From Sphaerospermopsis kisseleviana NIES-73 (GTDB taxonomy: Bacteria > Cyanobacteriota > Cyanobacteriia > Cyanobacteriales > Nostocaceae): a stretch of DNA of 64,000 bases. Made by a program: the position numbers and the translations under genes. The stretch covers positions 1,154,514 through 1,218,513 of the forward strand of contig NZ_AP018314.1 in the NCBI RefSeq assembly GCF_002368075.1. The letters are read 5' to 3'. Shown here one piece after another: positions 35,589 through 43,527 of the stretch. Numbering within the stretch: the stretch's first letter is position 1; each line of letters starts with the position of its first letter. The notes beneath the pieces were generated by a model. The model worked only from the letters and a program-made list of their open reading frames with translations, did no database searches and was not told the DNA's origin.

Positions 35589-35711
35589 TTTTTAGAACCC
35601 TGTCCTGTTGCTGTATATAGGAATTCAGGCGAACATCTATACTCATCTGATAAGTGGCAAGACTATGAACTAGATGCAATTCAATTGGCATTTACAAGTG
35701 TGGCAGGATGA
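35589..35711 (+). pseudogene. Possible gene remnant without start codon
   Basis: The frame gives FLEPCPVAVYRNSGEHLYSS and then DKWQDYELDAIQLAFTSVAG before a stop at 35711. The amino acid mix looks protein-like but there is no initiation codon, and no family is recognised. It lies in the 340-bp spacer between the divergent TPR and ybjQ-like genes. Confidence 0.25.
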
Positions 35712-35821
35712 AAATATAGGATGAAAATAAGATCCAAAAAGTTCCAGAAGTTATGGCAATCTGTATCAGAGGCACATAAAAACCCAAACTTTAAACTATT
35801 GGCTGTCAATAAGGAAATATT

Positions 35822-36148
35822 ATGCTTTTAAGTACAACCGATGTCATTCAAGGCGCTGTCATTGATTCATATTTGGGCATTGTCACAGCGGAAGTTGTCT
35901 ATGGCAGCAATTTTTTGCGGGACTTTTTAGCCAGCATCAGGGATATTGTTGGTGGACGTAGTGGCAGTTACGAGCGTTTATTTGAAGAAGGACAACGGAA
36001 AGCACTAGAACAACTAGAACAAAGAGCGCAACGTTTAGGGGCGGATGCTGTGATCGGTATAGAAATTGATACAGGAACAATAAATGTTGATCAATCTGGA
36101 GTTTTGTTACTGATTACTGCTACAGGTACGGCTGTAAAAATGCGTTAG
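35822..36148 (+). CDS. YbjQ/UPF0145 family protein
   Basis: The 108-residue protein has the family pattern VIQGAVIDSYLGIVTAEVVY, LRDFLASIRDIVGGRSGSYE and RAQRLGADAVIGIEIDTGTI. UPF0145 proteins form pentamers and have no agreed function. The length is standard. It precedes a membrane protein gene by 225 bp on the same strand. Confidence 0.88.
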   Translation: MLLSTTDVIQGAVIDSYLGIVTAEVVYGSNFLRDFLASIRDIVGGRSGSYERLFEEGQRKALEQLEQRAQRLGADAVIGIEIDTGTINVDQSGVLLLITATGTAVKMR

Positions 36149-36372
36149 AATTTTGTCTTTTTTGAATATGTAAAAAGTCTGAAAAATTCAACATTACATC
36201 TATATTTCCAAACTGTATTTCACAACCTTATCTTCTCACTAAAGACATAGTAATTAACTCTTTCCACTGATAGATAATAAAAACACAAAATAGCAATTTA
36301 ATTGTAAATAAAAGCATAAAGCATAAATATACCTGAGCAACTTTACTGAAATAGCAAGGGAGAAAATAAACT

Positions 36373-37008
36373 ATGTCTTATGTAAATAGAATAGGGGATG
36401 AAATTCTGCCTTCTGAGTCTGCGGTAGCTAGTCGAGTAACAGAATACCGCGATCGCGTGCGGTGGGGTCCAATAATTTCCGGTGTTTTAGTTGCTCTAGC
36501 TACGCAATTAATATTAAGTTCCTTTTTTGGGGCATTAGGTGCTGGAAGAATTGCTGACTCTTTAGCACCAAGAAGCATAGCAACAGGTATTATTAGTAAT
36601 GTAGGAATTTGGTCAACTTTAGCTTTATTACTTTCCCTGTTTCTGGGTGGTTGGATAGCAACCCGTGGTTGTGGACCAATGCACCGAGATACAGCTTTAC
36701 TTAACGGTGCAATTCTTTGGGCGACTACTTTAGCAATTAGCTCTTTTCTATTAGCAAATGGAGTCTGGGGTGCTTTTGGGGTTGCTGCTTACAATGCAGC
36801 ATCAGTAATTAATCAAATTCAAGGACAAGGTACTACGATACCACAAAATTTACCTGCTTTAACTGCTGAACAAACTCGTGAAATTGCCGCAGCAACTTCC
36901 AGAACTTTATGGTGGTTTGTCCTTGGTTCTCTATTAAGTTTAGCAGCAGCATTAATGGGTGCAGTTGCAGGTGCGCGTAGTCCTCGGACTAATAATTACA
37001 ATCATTGA
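36373..37008 (+). CDS. Conserved four-helix membrane protein
   Basis: The 211-residue protein has four hydrophobic segments near residues 35-58, 77-95, 110-130 and 178-202. RVRWGPIISGVLVALATQLI at the first helix and LSLFLGGWIATRGC in the second recall a family of small-molecule or stress membrane proteins seen with YrzE-like names. The residue pattern Gly-x-x-x-Gly in the helices suggests close packing. Function unknown. Confidence 0.7.
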   Translation: MSYVNRIGDEILPSESAVASRVTEYRDRVRWGPIISGVLVALATQLILSSFFGALGAGRIADSLAPRSIATGIISNVGIWSTLALLLSLFLGGWIATRGCGPMHRDTALLNGAILWATTLAISSFLLANGVWGAFGVAAYNAASVINQIQGQGTTIPQNLPALTAEQTREIAAATSRTLWWFVLGSLLSLAAALMGAVAGARSPRTNNYNH

Positions 37009-37074
37009 TTTTGTCTGTGTTGAATATTTATCATATCTGTTTTTTTGGTAATGGGTAATTGGTAATTGGTGATT

Positions 37075-37114
37075 AGATCCCTGATTTATTATTTATTAAA
37101 TGAATCGGGGATCT
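37075..37114. terminator. Hairpin between convergent genes (GATCCCTGATT variant)
   Basis: AGATCCCTGATT (37075-37086) pairs with AATCGGGGATCT (37103-37114), one mismatch pair. The stops of the neighbours are at 37008 (plus) and 37141 (minus). A GGTAATT repeat lies just before it. Confidence 0.55.
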
Positions 37115-37140
37115 AATGATTCTTTTCATTGTTAAATCAT

Positions 37141-37734
37141 TTAACTTTGGCGTTGATATTTTCCCATTAATTCGGCTTTTGCTAAAACATGACCTGCTAT
37201 TGCTGTTAAAATTTGATTTTTACTAACACCAGGTTCTAAATTTAGCTTTTTATCTAAAGCATAAAGATGGAAAAAATAACGGTGAGTTCCACTAGGAGGA
37301 CAAGGACCACCATAACCCAATTTGCCAAAATCATTTTTACCCTGTATCCCACCAATAGGAATAGTTTTACCCGCAGGAATTTTTTCCGCTAATTGGTTAA
37401 CTGAAGGGGGAATATCATAAATAACCCAATGTACAAAAGTATTTTTTGGTGCATCTGGGTCATCTACAATTAATACTAAACTTTGGGTATTTGGGGGAAT
37501 TTCTTCCCAGCTTAGAGGTGGTGAAATATCTGCACCATCACAGGTATATTTTGCAGGAATTAAACCATTATCTACAAAAGCACTGCTGGTTAATTTCATG
37601 GTTTTTGCTACCTTGGAATTACAACTAATTAGAGATAGTCCTAATAATCCAAAAATAGCAAAGGACTGAGTTATAAAAACTCGCCTTTTAGTTATATATA
37701 TCAAGATAATGTCTCCTGATTTATTCCCTACCAC
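37141..37734 (-). CDS. YbhB/YbcL-type (PEBP/Raf kinase inhibitor-like) lipoprotein
   Basis: The 197-residue protein has the PEBP core: FVDNGLIPAKYTCDGADISP, LVLIVDDPDAPKNTFVHWVI and YGGPCPPSGTHRYFFHLYAL, which form the phospholipid-binding pocket of the family. The N-terminus has a hydrophobic stretch ending LLGLSLISC, a lipobox, so it is probably a lipoprotein. Function in bacteria is not settled. Its start overlaps the end of the next upstream gene by 7 bp, suggesting cotranscription. Confidence 0.88.
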   Translation of the reverse strand: MVGNKSGDIILIYITKRRVFITQSFAIFGLLGLSLISCNSKVAKTMKLTSSAFVDNGLIPAKYTCDGADISPPLSWEEIPPNTQSLVLIVDDPDAPKNTFVHWVIYDIPPSVNQLAEKIPAGKTIPIGGIQGKNDFGKLGYGGPCPPSGTHRYFFHLYALDKKLNLEPGVSKNQILTAIAGHVLAKAELMGKYQRQS

Positions 37735-37988
37735 TTCAAAAATGCTTCTTCTACTCCTTTTTCTCTTCTAATTTTTGCATCAATTTCAAACCAGTTAATA
37801 ATTTGTTTGGCTGTCAAATCTTCAATGGGTACATCATATTCTGTAGCAATATGTTGTAAAATCCGTAAGGAGGAAATTGTCAATCTGGTTAAAAACTTTT
37901 CAGGGGAAGATAATAAAGCTGCGTCAACTTGTGCAGATTCGTCAGGGGTTAAAAATTGGCTTGATGATTGGTTGGGGGAGATATCCAT
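37728..37988 (-). CDS. Hypothetical protein (86 aa)
   Basis: A small soluble protein, helical after residue 15, with LSSPEKFLTRLTISSLRILQ and EDLTAKQIINWFEIDAKIRR. It overlaps the PEBP-family gene by 7 bp and so probably forms an operon with it. No known domain recognised. Confidence 0.65.
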   Translation of the reverse strand: MDISPNQSSSQFLTPDESAQVDAALLSSPEKFLTRLTISSLRILQHIATEYDVPIEDLTAKQIINWFEIDAKIRREKGVEEAFLKW

Positions 37989-38181
37989 AGGGTTTAAAGT
38001 TGTGTTTAAGTGGGAAGTTTTTTTATATTAAATCATATTGTGGTAATTTTTGAATAATTGTTTTTTCTCACGCTCCAGACGCAGAGAACGCAGAGAGGGG
38101 TTAATCATGGGGTTTGAGTTTCATTAACCATATTTGATGGTATATTAAATGTAGTTGAGTTAATTTGAGGTTAATACAAAG

Positions 38182-38700
38182 ATGACACAGGAATTAATAG
38201 ACCTCAGAAATAGTATCTTAGAACAGCGTTATAGCGATGCTTTAGCTATTGTTGATGAGTTAGAGGGGATGAGTAAGAAAGCAATTATACAACAAATAAA
38301 GTCTTTTTTAAAGATTTTACTAATACATTTAATTAAAAATCAAATTGAGCAACGGCTAACCAATTCCTGGGCAGCTTCTATTAGAAATTCAGTGGTAGGT
38401 ATTCAAGATATCAACTTAAAGGAAAATAAAAAATCCTATTATATTAATGTTGATGAATGGGAAGATTTAATTTTAGAGGAGGTTATAGAGAAAGCTATTG
38501 CTGATGCAAGTGATGAGGTTTTAAATGGTGCATATAATCAATTTCAATTGGAGGAAATGATTGATAAACCGGAGTTGATAGCAAAAAGTTGTCAATTTTT
38601 AACTTTGACTTATGAACATTCGGCGAAAACTTTACCGAAAGCGATCGCGGAAGTTTTAATACAGTTACCAGGTGGGGAAAATTGGTTTAATCGTAAGTAG
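38182..38700 (+). CDS. DUF29-like family protein
   Basis: The 172-residue protein is helical and charged: LRNSILEQRYSDALAIVDEL, MSKKAIIQQIKSFLKILLIH and LIKNQIEQRLTNSWAASIRN. The run with LLIHLIKNQ and RLTNSWAASIRNS recalls the DUF29 group that is very common in filamentous cyanobacteria, of unknown function. It is convergent with the mazF-like gene, with a hairpin repeat in between. Confidence 0.6.
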   Translation: MTQELIDLRNSILEQRYSDALAIVDELEGMSKKAIIQQIKSFLKILLIHLIKNQIEQRLTNSWAASIRNSVVGIQDINLKENKKSYYINVDEWEDLILEEVIEKAIADASDEVLNGAYNQFQLEEMIDKPELIAKSCQFLTLTYEHSAKTLPKAIAEVLIQLPGGENWFNRK

Positions 38701-38703
38701 TTA

Positions 38704-38756
38704 AAGATCCCCAACTTCTTACTTCAATAGTTTATCCAAGAAGTCGGTGATATGGG
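38704..38756. terminator. Diverged GATCCCC...GTCGGTGAT hairpin between convergent genes
   Basis: AGATCCCCAACTTCTT at 38704 and AAGAAGTCGGTGATATGG from about 38737 pair with a longer loop and several mismatches. It is the most degraded member of the family, placed between stops at 38700 (plus) and 38764 (minus). Confidence 0.45.
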
Positions 38757-38763
38757 TATTTCA

Positions 38764-39162
38764 TCATTTTGGTTTTTTACCTCTTTCCCAAGCTTTTGAT
38801 ACTGGTGGTGGTGATGATGGCTTTTCTATAATTTCAATAATTGCGGTAATGACTTGATGAATTTTCTCATCTTTGATTTTTCCAATGTACCGAATTACGT
38901 TACTTTTATCAACCGTCGCAATAATATTAGGGCGAATATAGCAAGGACTTAAATTCAATTTACCAACTCTAAAATCTTGATCTTCTAACTTAATTTCATA
39001 ATCTCGACCTGGTTTACTGGTGATAGGACAAATTATAATATTATTATTGTCCGATTCAGTTATAACTAAAGCTGGACGTTTCTTAGTGGTAGATGTATCA
39101 GAGAAAGGAAAAGGAACAGATATAACATCACCTTTAATTAAATGTTCTATAGATCCTTCCAT
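38764..39162 (-). CDS. MazF/PemK-type toxin (mRNA interferase)
   Basis: The 132-residue protein opens IKGDVISVPFPFSDTSTTKK and RPALVITESDNNNIIICPIT, the MazF/PemK fold with the conserved basic KRPALV loop and the ITSK segment. Family members cut RNA at short motifs. The last fifteen residues are a Pro/Lys-rich tail beyond the fold. Its start overlaps the upstream antitoxin-like gene by 16 bp, the usual TA coupling. Confidence 0.85.
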   Translation of the reverse strand: MEGSIEHLIKGDVISVPFPFSDTSTTKKRPALVITESDNNNIIICPITSKPGRDYEIKLEDQDFRVGKLNLSPCYIRPNIIATVDKSNVIRYIGKIKDEKIHQVITAIIEIIEKPSSPPPVSKAWERGKKPK

Positions 39163-39428
39163 GCTTCGTCTTCCTCTGGATCAAGCCAAACTTTATTTAA
39201 TGATGATTCACTCATTGCTAAAAATTCTTTAACCAATATTTTCTCATCATCTGTATCAACAATTTGTAAATTTTTAACTACTTCTAATGGCAGTCCAGTT
39301 AGTTTAACGATAAAATCTAAATCAATACCTTCTCGTAACATATTTACAGCAACTAGGGTTAAACCTTGCTGTAAACCTTTTTCCCATGCTTCCTGTAATG
39401 TTTGCACTTGAATTGATAGGTTGTTCAT
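39147..39428 (-). CDS. Putative antitoxin partner of the MazF-like toxin
   Basis: A 93-residue helical protein. It contains AWEKGLQQGLTLVAVNMLRE and IDLDFIVKLTGLPLEVVKNL, which resembles the C-terminal tail of Rpn/PD-(D/E)xK transposase-like proteins (EGxxQGL...LLxEGxxxxxIxxxTGLS). Its place just upstream of, and overlapping, mazF and the acidic C-terminus (DPEEDEAWKDL) fit an antitoxin. There is no classic ribbon-helix-helix motif. Confidence 0.65.
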   Translation of the reverse strand: MNNLSIQVQTLQEAWEKGLQQGLTLVAVNMLREGIDLDFIVKLTGLPLEVVKNLQIVDTDDEKILVKEFLAMSESSLNKVWLDPEEDEAWKDL

Positions 39429-39502
39429 ATTTTTTATATTTATGTAGTTATATTTTTGGAACTCAATTATATTGTATCATAAGATAATAAAAAATGTAAG
39501 GT

Positions 39503-40114
39503 TTAGCGATTTGGAAATATTGGGAGGAATTGATAGGTTAACCAGCCTAAAAATAAGCCTAACCAAGATGTGCCAAGTAATAATAAAAATTGATTCCATC
39601 TACTTAAACAATTCTCGAATTTTTTAGTAATTGTAACATAAATGAAAATCAAGACAATATTAATACAAAAAATAATAATACCAGCTAAACCGGCAATAGA
39701 ACCCTCTCCTTTACCTTCAATTGATCCAATAGATAAATAAATAGATCCCAACATAGCTAAAATCAAAGGTAAACTCAAAACCATTTGTAAAGCAAACTTT
39801 AAAAGCAAAGCTATGTACCAAGTTGATGAAAAATAAGGCAATGGTTTATTTAACACTAAAATCAAAGCAGAGATAAACGCCAAATTCAAACCTAAGAAAC
39901 AAGCAAAAGCTGAATAATACCAAGGAGAAGATGCTAATAAAAATCCCATCATTGAATAACATATACCCATTAATTTCAATAACTTAAAACTAATATTGTT
40001 GAGTTTAGCCTTGTTATTAACACCTACAATAACAGGAACAGTTTTCTCTGTCTTAATTGTTTGATGTTCTATTTTCTGACTAATCTGATAAACCTGATTA
40101 CTAAAATCAGGCAA
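39503..40114 (-). CDS. Hypothetical membrane protein
   Basis: A 203-residue protein with a soluble N-terminus of about 45 residues and four to five hydrophobic segments after that. No motif is recognised. It is AT-rich like the neighbouring defence genes. It lies between the TA pair and the ATPase-TOPRIM pair, all on the minus strand. Confidence 0.55.
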   Translation of the reverse strand: MPDFSNQVYQISQKIEHQTIKTEKTVPVIVGVNNKAKLNNISFKLLKLMGICYSMMGFLLASSPWYYSAFACFLGLNLAFISALILVLNKPLPYFSSTWYIALLLKFALQMVLSLPLILAMLGSIYLSIGSIEGKGEGSIAGLAGIIIFCINIVLIFIYVTITKKFENCLSRWNQFLLLLGTSWLGLFLGWLTYQFLPIFPNR

Positions 40115-40347
40115 TAACTTTAACCATTCTCTACTTTTTCTATAACGTATCTCCCACCCTGTAATTTATCACCTTTTTGCCAAACCATAGATTACAGATG
40201 CCTAAAATATAGTTATGTACATTTTGGCACATTCGGGTATGATTTGGGTAGATGTGCTAACTTTTCGATTTTCCCAAAAGATTAACTGGCTGAATTCCAG
40301 AATAAATTAGGAATCAATCTGATTTTCAACTTTTCAAAATATTTCTT

Positions 40348-41274
40348 CTAAAGCTGTTCTATTTTATTTCTCAATTCAATCAAATCAGGGTATTGATTAA
40401 TGTCAATATTATTAACTGCCCATTTAGAAAATTTATCCATAGAAATATATGATTTATATGGGCGTGTTTTATCTTGACTTATTTTGTGCATTGCTTTGTA
40501 AATATCTTTACCATTAAACCAAATTAAATACTGCTTTTGCTGCCAAAATTCCTGTTGATTAAAAAGCTGTAAATACTTAGATAGACTTTCTTCAAACTTA
40601 TCTATTGTCACTTCCTCAACTGTATTTTTAAATTCATTAATTAATGACAAAGCCTCACTTTTACAATTAGATAAATCTAGAGAATCTGGAATTGTATTTT
40701 CAGTCCATTTTGTTTTTAACTGTTGTCTATTAGCACTAAGTTGACATAAATTGCCTAAAGCCCATCTGACAGCTTGATAAGCTTGTAAATTCTTTGCAGC
40801 TTCTTCTATCCATTGAGTGATTTTATCAATTCCTGGTGAATCTTTGTGTCCCCATCTAGAAATAGGATTTTCTAATTGTTCTTCATATTTGGTTATCCAA
40901 TATTGATGAATGAGTTCAGGTTCAAGTAAATAATTTTCAATACAGGTACGATGAGATAGAAACGATCTATTTCCTAATTTATCTATTTGCAGTAACTTAA
41001 TTTCTGATGTAGGTTCAGTATCAAAATCACGATCTCTGAAAGTAATATATTTTTTAGCAGATTTTTTTCGTTCATCTTGATTTTTCCTCTCATTATTTTT
41101 ATCCTGTTTATTTTCCTCTACAGAAGAAAAATATCCTTGAATAAATGTCGAAAAACTAAACTTACCGCCAGCAGCAACAATTGTAATATTATTAAATTGA
41201 TTTTCGACCACCTTATTAAGTAGCCCTAAGTCAAGATTACCCTCACAAAAAATAACTTTGTCAACTACTCTCAC
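40348..41274 (-). CDS. DUF4435/TOPRIM-like effector of a two-gene defence system (AriB-like)
   Basis: The 308-residue protein begins DKVIFCEGNLDLGLLNKVVE with the TOPRIM Glu in an EG-x-x-D context, then IVAAGGKFSFSTFIQGYF and ITFRDRDFDTEP with the D-x-D-like acidic motif, and RTCIENYLLEPELI, typical of DUF4435. Family knowledge: in PARIS the DUF4435 protein AriB is released by the ATPase AriA on infection and cuts tRNA. It follows the AAA ATPase by 7 bp. The assignment rests on motifs and order; PARIS versus another OLD-like pair is open. Confidence 0.7.
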   Translation of the reverse strand: MRVVDKVIFCEGNLDLGLLNKVVENQFNNITIVAAGGKFSFSTFIQGYFSSVEENKQDKNNERKNQDERKKSAKKYITFRDRDFDTEPTSEIKLLQIDKLGNRSFLSHRTCIENYLLEPELIHQYWITKYEEQLENPISRWGHKDSPGIDKITQWIEEAAKNLQAYQAVRWALGNLCQLSANRQQLKTKWTENTIPDSLDLSNCKSEALSLINEFKNTVEEVTIDKFEESLSKYLQLFNQQEFWQQKQYLIWFNGKDIYKAMHKISQDKTRPYKSYISMDKFSKWAVNNIDINQYPDLIELRNKIEQL

Positions 41275-41281
41275 AGTTTAA

Positions 41282-42346
41282 TTACTCCTCTATTCTTCTG
41301 ATAGATGATTCTGGTACTAATTGTGCTACATAATCAGAATGAGTAGTAATAATAAACTGATTATTTTTACCTAATTTCGGTAAAGTTCTAAGTAAAGCTT
41401 GTTGCATGGGTGGATGTAAATGCAATTCGATTTCATCAATTAAAATTACTGAATTGTGAATGTTCCAATTCATAAAATCCATAAGTATAGGAAATGTCGC
41501 ACGCTCTCCCCCAGACATTTCCGAAAATTCATAGTGAGTTTTATTTTTACTGTTATAAATATAAAACCAAGGTTCGCTGAGAATATCATCAATATTATCT
41601 CGCATTTCTAAACCTGCAAATTCACGTCCTGGAAAAACAGTTTTATAAATTTCGGATATTTTTGCGTATAAGTCTTTTGCTCCTGGACGAAAACTTTTAC
41701 CATTTTTTCCATATTTCTCATGAAAAATTTGCCACTTTGCTAGGCGATCGCGTAAAATATCCTCTGTAATTTCTAATTGTTTTTCTGGATCTTCAGGAGT
41801 CAGACTAGTTGCAGTTCTTTGTTCTGTGTACCAAAAGACTGTACCCACTCTTTCAAAAACTGAAAATCCTTGAGAACGAGATAGTTGTTTAGCATATTCT
41901 CGTCCTTTAAATTGAAATAATTCTGCTGCTCTATCTGCTGTTACACTTTCACCTTGCCATTTTAAATTAACAAGGTATTCTTTAGCAGGAGGAACTGGTA
42001 AATCTCTTTCTATTTCTCTTAATTTTTGGTGAAATTCGCTAATAGCTTGCAGTTCTGATTTAGAAAATTGTACATTAATAGTGACATTGGTGGGAGAACC
42101 ACGCCAATTACTACCTAATAATTCATAATTAAATCCCGGCCAATCTAAATCAGCAGGTTTTTTTAATCTTCCTGTAGCTGTACCTAATGTGGATGCAATA
42201 GCTTGTAAAATGCTCGTTTTTCCCGCACCATTTACACCAATAATAACAATTAAATCTTCTGCTAAACCAGTTTCAGGATCAGTAAAATCTAATTCCTGAT
42301 CTCGAAATTTTTTAAAATGTTTGAGTTTAATTTTTTGAACTTTCAT
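41282..42346 (-). CDS. SMC/ABC-type AAA ATPase of the defence pair (AriA/OLD-like)
   Basis: The 354-residue protein has Walker A in IVIIGVNGAGKTSILQAIAS (about residues 33-52), the ABC signature FSEMSGGERATFPILMDFMN, Walker B VILIDEIELHLHP and the switch His in FIITTHSDYVAQL. The domain between Walker A and signature (about 60-265) is short for RecF/OLD proteins. It starts the operon with the DUF4435 gene. Together they look like a phage-sensing ATPase with a nuclease partner. Confidence 0.85.
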   Translation of the reverse strand: MKVQKIKLKHFKKFRDQELDFTDPETGLAEDLIVIIGVNGAGKTSILQAIASTLGTATGRLKKPADLDWPGFNYELLGSNWRGSPTNVTINVQFSKSELQAISEFHQKLREIERDLPVPPAKEYLVNLKWQGESVTADRAAELFQFKGREYAKQLSRSQGFSVFERVGTVFWYTEQRTATSLTPEDPEKQLEITEDILRDRLAKWQIFHEKYGKNGKSFRPGAKDLYAKISEIYKTVFPGREFAGLEMRDNIDDILSEPWFYIYNSKNKTHYEFSEMSGGERATFPILMDFMNWNIHNSVILIDEIELHLHPPMQQALLRTLPKLGKNNQFIITTHSDYVAQLVPESSIRRIEE

Positions 42347-42380
42347 AATAATTTGCTTTTTACTCTATTCAATGTATTTT

Positions 42381-42575
42381 TTATTCAATATAACAGGGTT
42401 CATCGTCATCATCACCCCAAGTTTCCAACTAATTACCATCCATATCTTCAAAATATAAATAAGCAGCATCTAACCCATATTTTCTGATATCATCTTCTAA
42501 TTGACTTGCAGCTTTTACAGCTTCTAAAAAACTGTCTAATCTTTGTTGACGATCAGATAATTTTTCAACTTCCAT
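42381..42575 (-). pseudogene. Small acidic protein gene with an internal amber codon
   Basis: From ATG 42575 the frame reads MEVEKLSDRQQRLDSFLEAV, then YGLDAAYLYFEDMDGN and a TAG at 42429-42431. The same frame continues LETWGDDDDEPCYIE to a TAA at 42381-42383. The second part is protein-like, so the TAG probably interrupts a 63-residue protein (likely former Gln or Trp codon). The 48-residue product may still be made. It is just upstream of the ATPase gene on the same strand. Confidence 0.5.
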
Positions 42576-42626
42576 ATCTTACTTCTCCTCATCTGCGTTT
42601 ATCCGCGTTCATCTGCGTTCAACATC

Positions 42627-43298
42627 CTATCTTTTCTGTACCAAATACCCGCAACGATGCTCACCATGAATTAACCAATGAGTCCTTTCCACACTACAAT
42701 CTGGTAAAATTGCTCCAAACATTTCCAACTCATGACCACACACACTAGGAAACGACTCAGCCACATTAGAAATAGCGCAGGTGTGTTCCATAAATAAAAA
42801 CCTATCACCACCGTTAGCATCCGATTCTACAGGGTGAAACTCAGCCATAAAACCTTCAGCTTTTCGCAATTCCACCAAAGCGGCAACCCGTTCCTTTAAA
42901 GAACCATTACCCACCCTTTCCCGATATTCCAGCGCCTTTCTTTCCCACTGTTTTTGTAAAATCGTTTTTACCTGCTCACGCCCTACAGTTTCCGCTAAAG
43001 TATCTAACAGCGAAACTGCAAACTCTCCATAACCACCACCGACACTGCTAACACTCTTTTGTAAATGTTCCCTGCCCCGTTGACTTAAACTATATATATG
43101 TTGAGGTCTACCCATACCAGAATTTTCCGGTATAGAATATATCACTAATTCTTCAGCCTCCAAATCCTTTAAATGGCGACGAATCGCTTGGGGGCTAACT
43201 TCTAATATTTCCGCAAGTTCAAGAGCCGTAGCTTGTGAGTGTTTTAAAAGATACTCTAGGATATCCTGCTTAGTAGAGGACTGCTGGGTAGTGGCCAT
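42627..43298 (-). CDS. sufR: SufR, iron-sulfur responsive repressor of the suf operon
   Basis: The start is set at ATG 43298 (MATTQQSSTKQDILEYLLKH). A DeoR-type winged helix (about 8-70, including ALELAEILEVSPQAIRRHLK) is followed by a sensor domain with four cysteines spaced C-x12-C-x13-C-x14-C (HTC, SVC, PDC, HRC), the SufR cluster ligand pattern. It represses sufBCDS and itself when it holds a 4Fe-4S cluster. It is divergent from sufB with two CAAC-N6-GTTG sites between. Confidence 0.96.
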   Translation of the reverse strand: MATTQQSSTKQDILEYLLKHSQATALELAEILEVSPQAIRRHLKDLEAEELVIYSIPENSGMGRPQHIYSLSQRGREHLQKSVSSVGGGYGEFAVSLLDTLAETVGREQVKTILQKQWERKALEYRERVGNGSLKERVAALVELRKAEGFMAEFHPVESDANGGDRFLFMEHTCAISNVAESFPSVCGHELEMFGAILPDCSVERTHWLIHGEHRCGYLVQKR

Positions 43299-43357
43299 GT
43301 TAGTCCCAATAAAAATTTCCAAAAATTCAAAAAATCTCTAAAAAAATTTGACTTAAA

Positions 43358-43371
43358 CAACATTGTTGTTG
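43358..43371. promoter_or_regulatory. SufR operator 1 (CAAC-N6-GTTG)
   Basis: CAAC at 43358-43361, six bases, GTTG at 43368-43371. This matches the SufR inverted repeat known from Synechocystis. It is 59 bp from the sufR start codon. Confidence 0.8.
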
Positions 43372-43402
43372 TTAATCTATCGTACAATAGATTTAGATTA
43401 AA

Positions 43403-43416
43403 CAACAGCCGAGTTG
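43403..43416. promoter_or_regulatory. SufR operator 2 (CAAC-N6-GTTG)
   Basis: CAAC at 43403-43406 and GTTG at 43413-43416 with AGCCGA between. The spacing between the two operators is 45 bp start to start, about four helix turns. Both lie in the sufR/sufB divergent spacer. Confidence 0.8.
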
Positions 43417-43527
43417 TTTTAGTGTGTAAACCTATTCTAACAGCCCTGTTAGCAATTGGTAACAAAAAACGGGAATCAGCTTTATAGAACCCGTCGCCTA
43501 TCCTTTAAAGAGAACACAAGAGAACCG

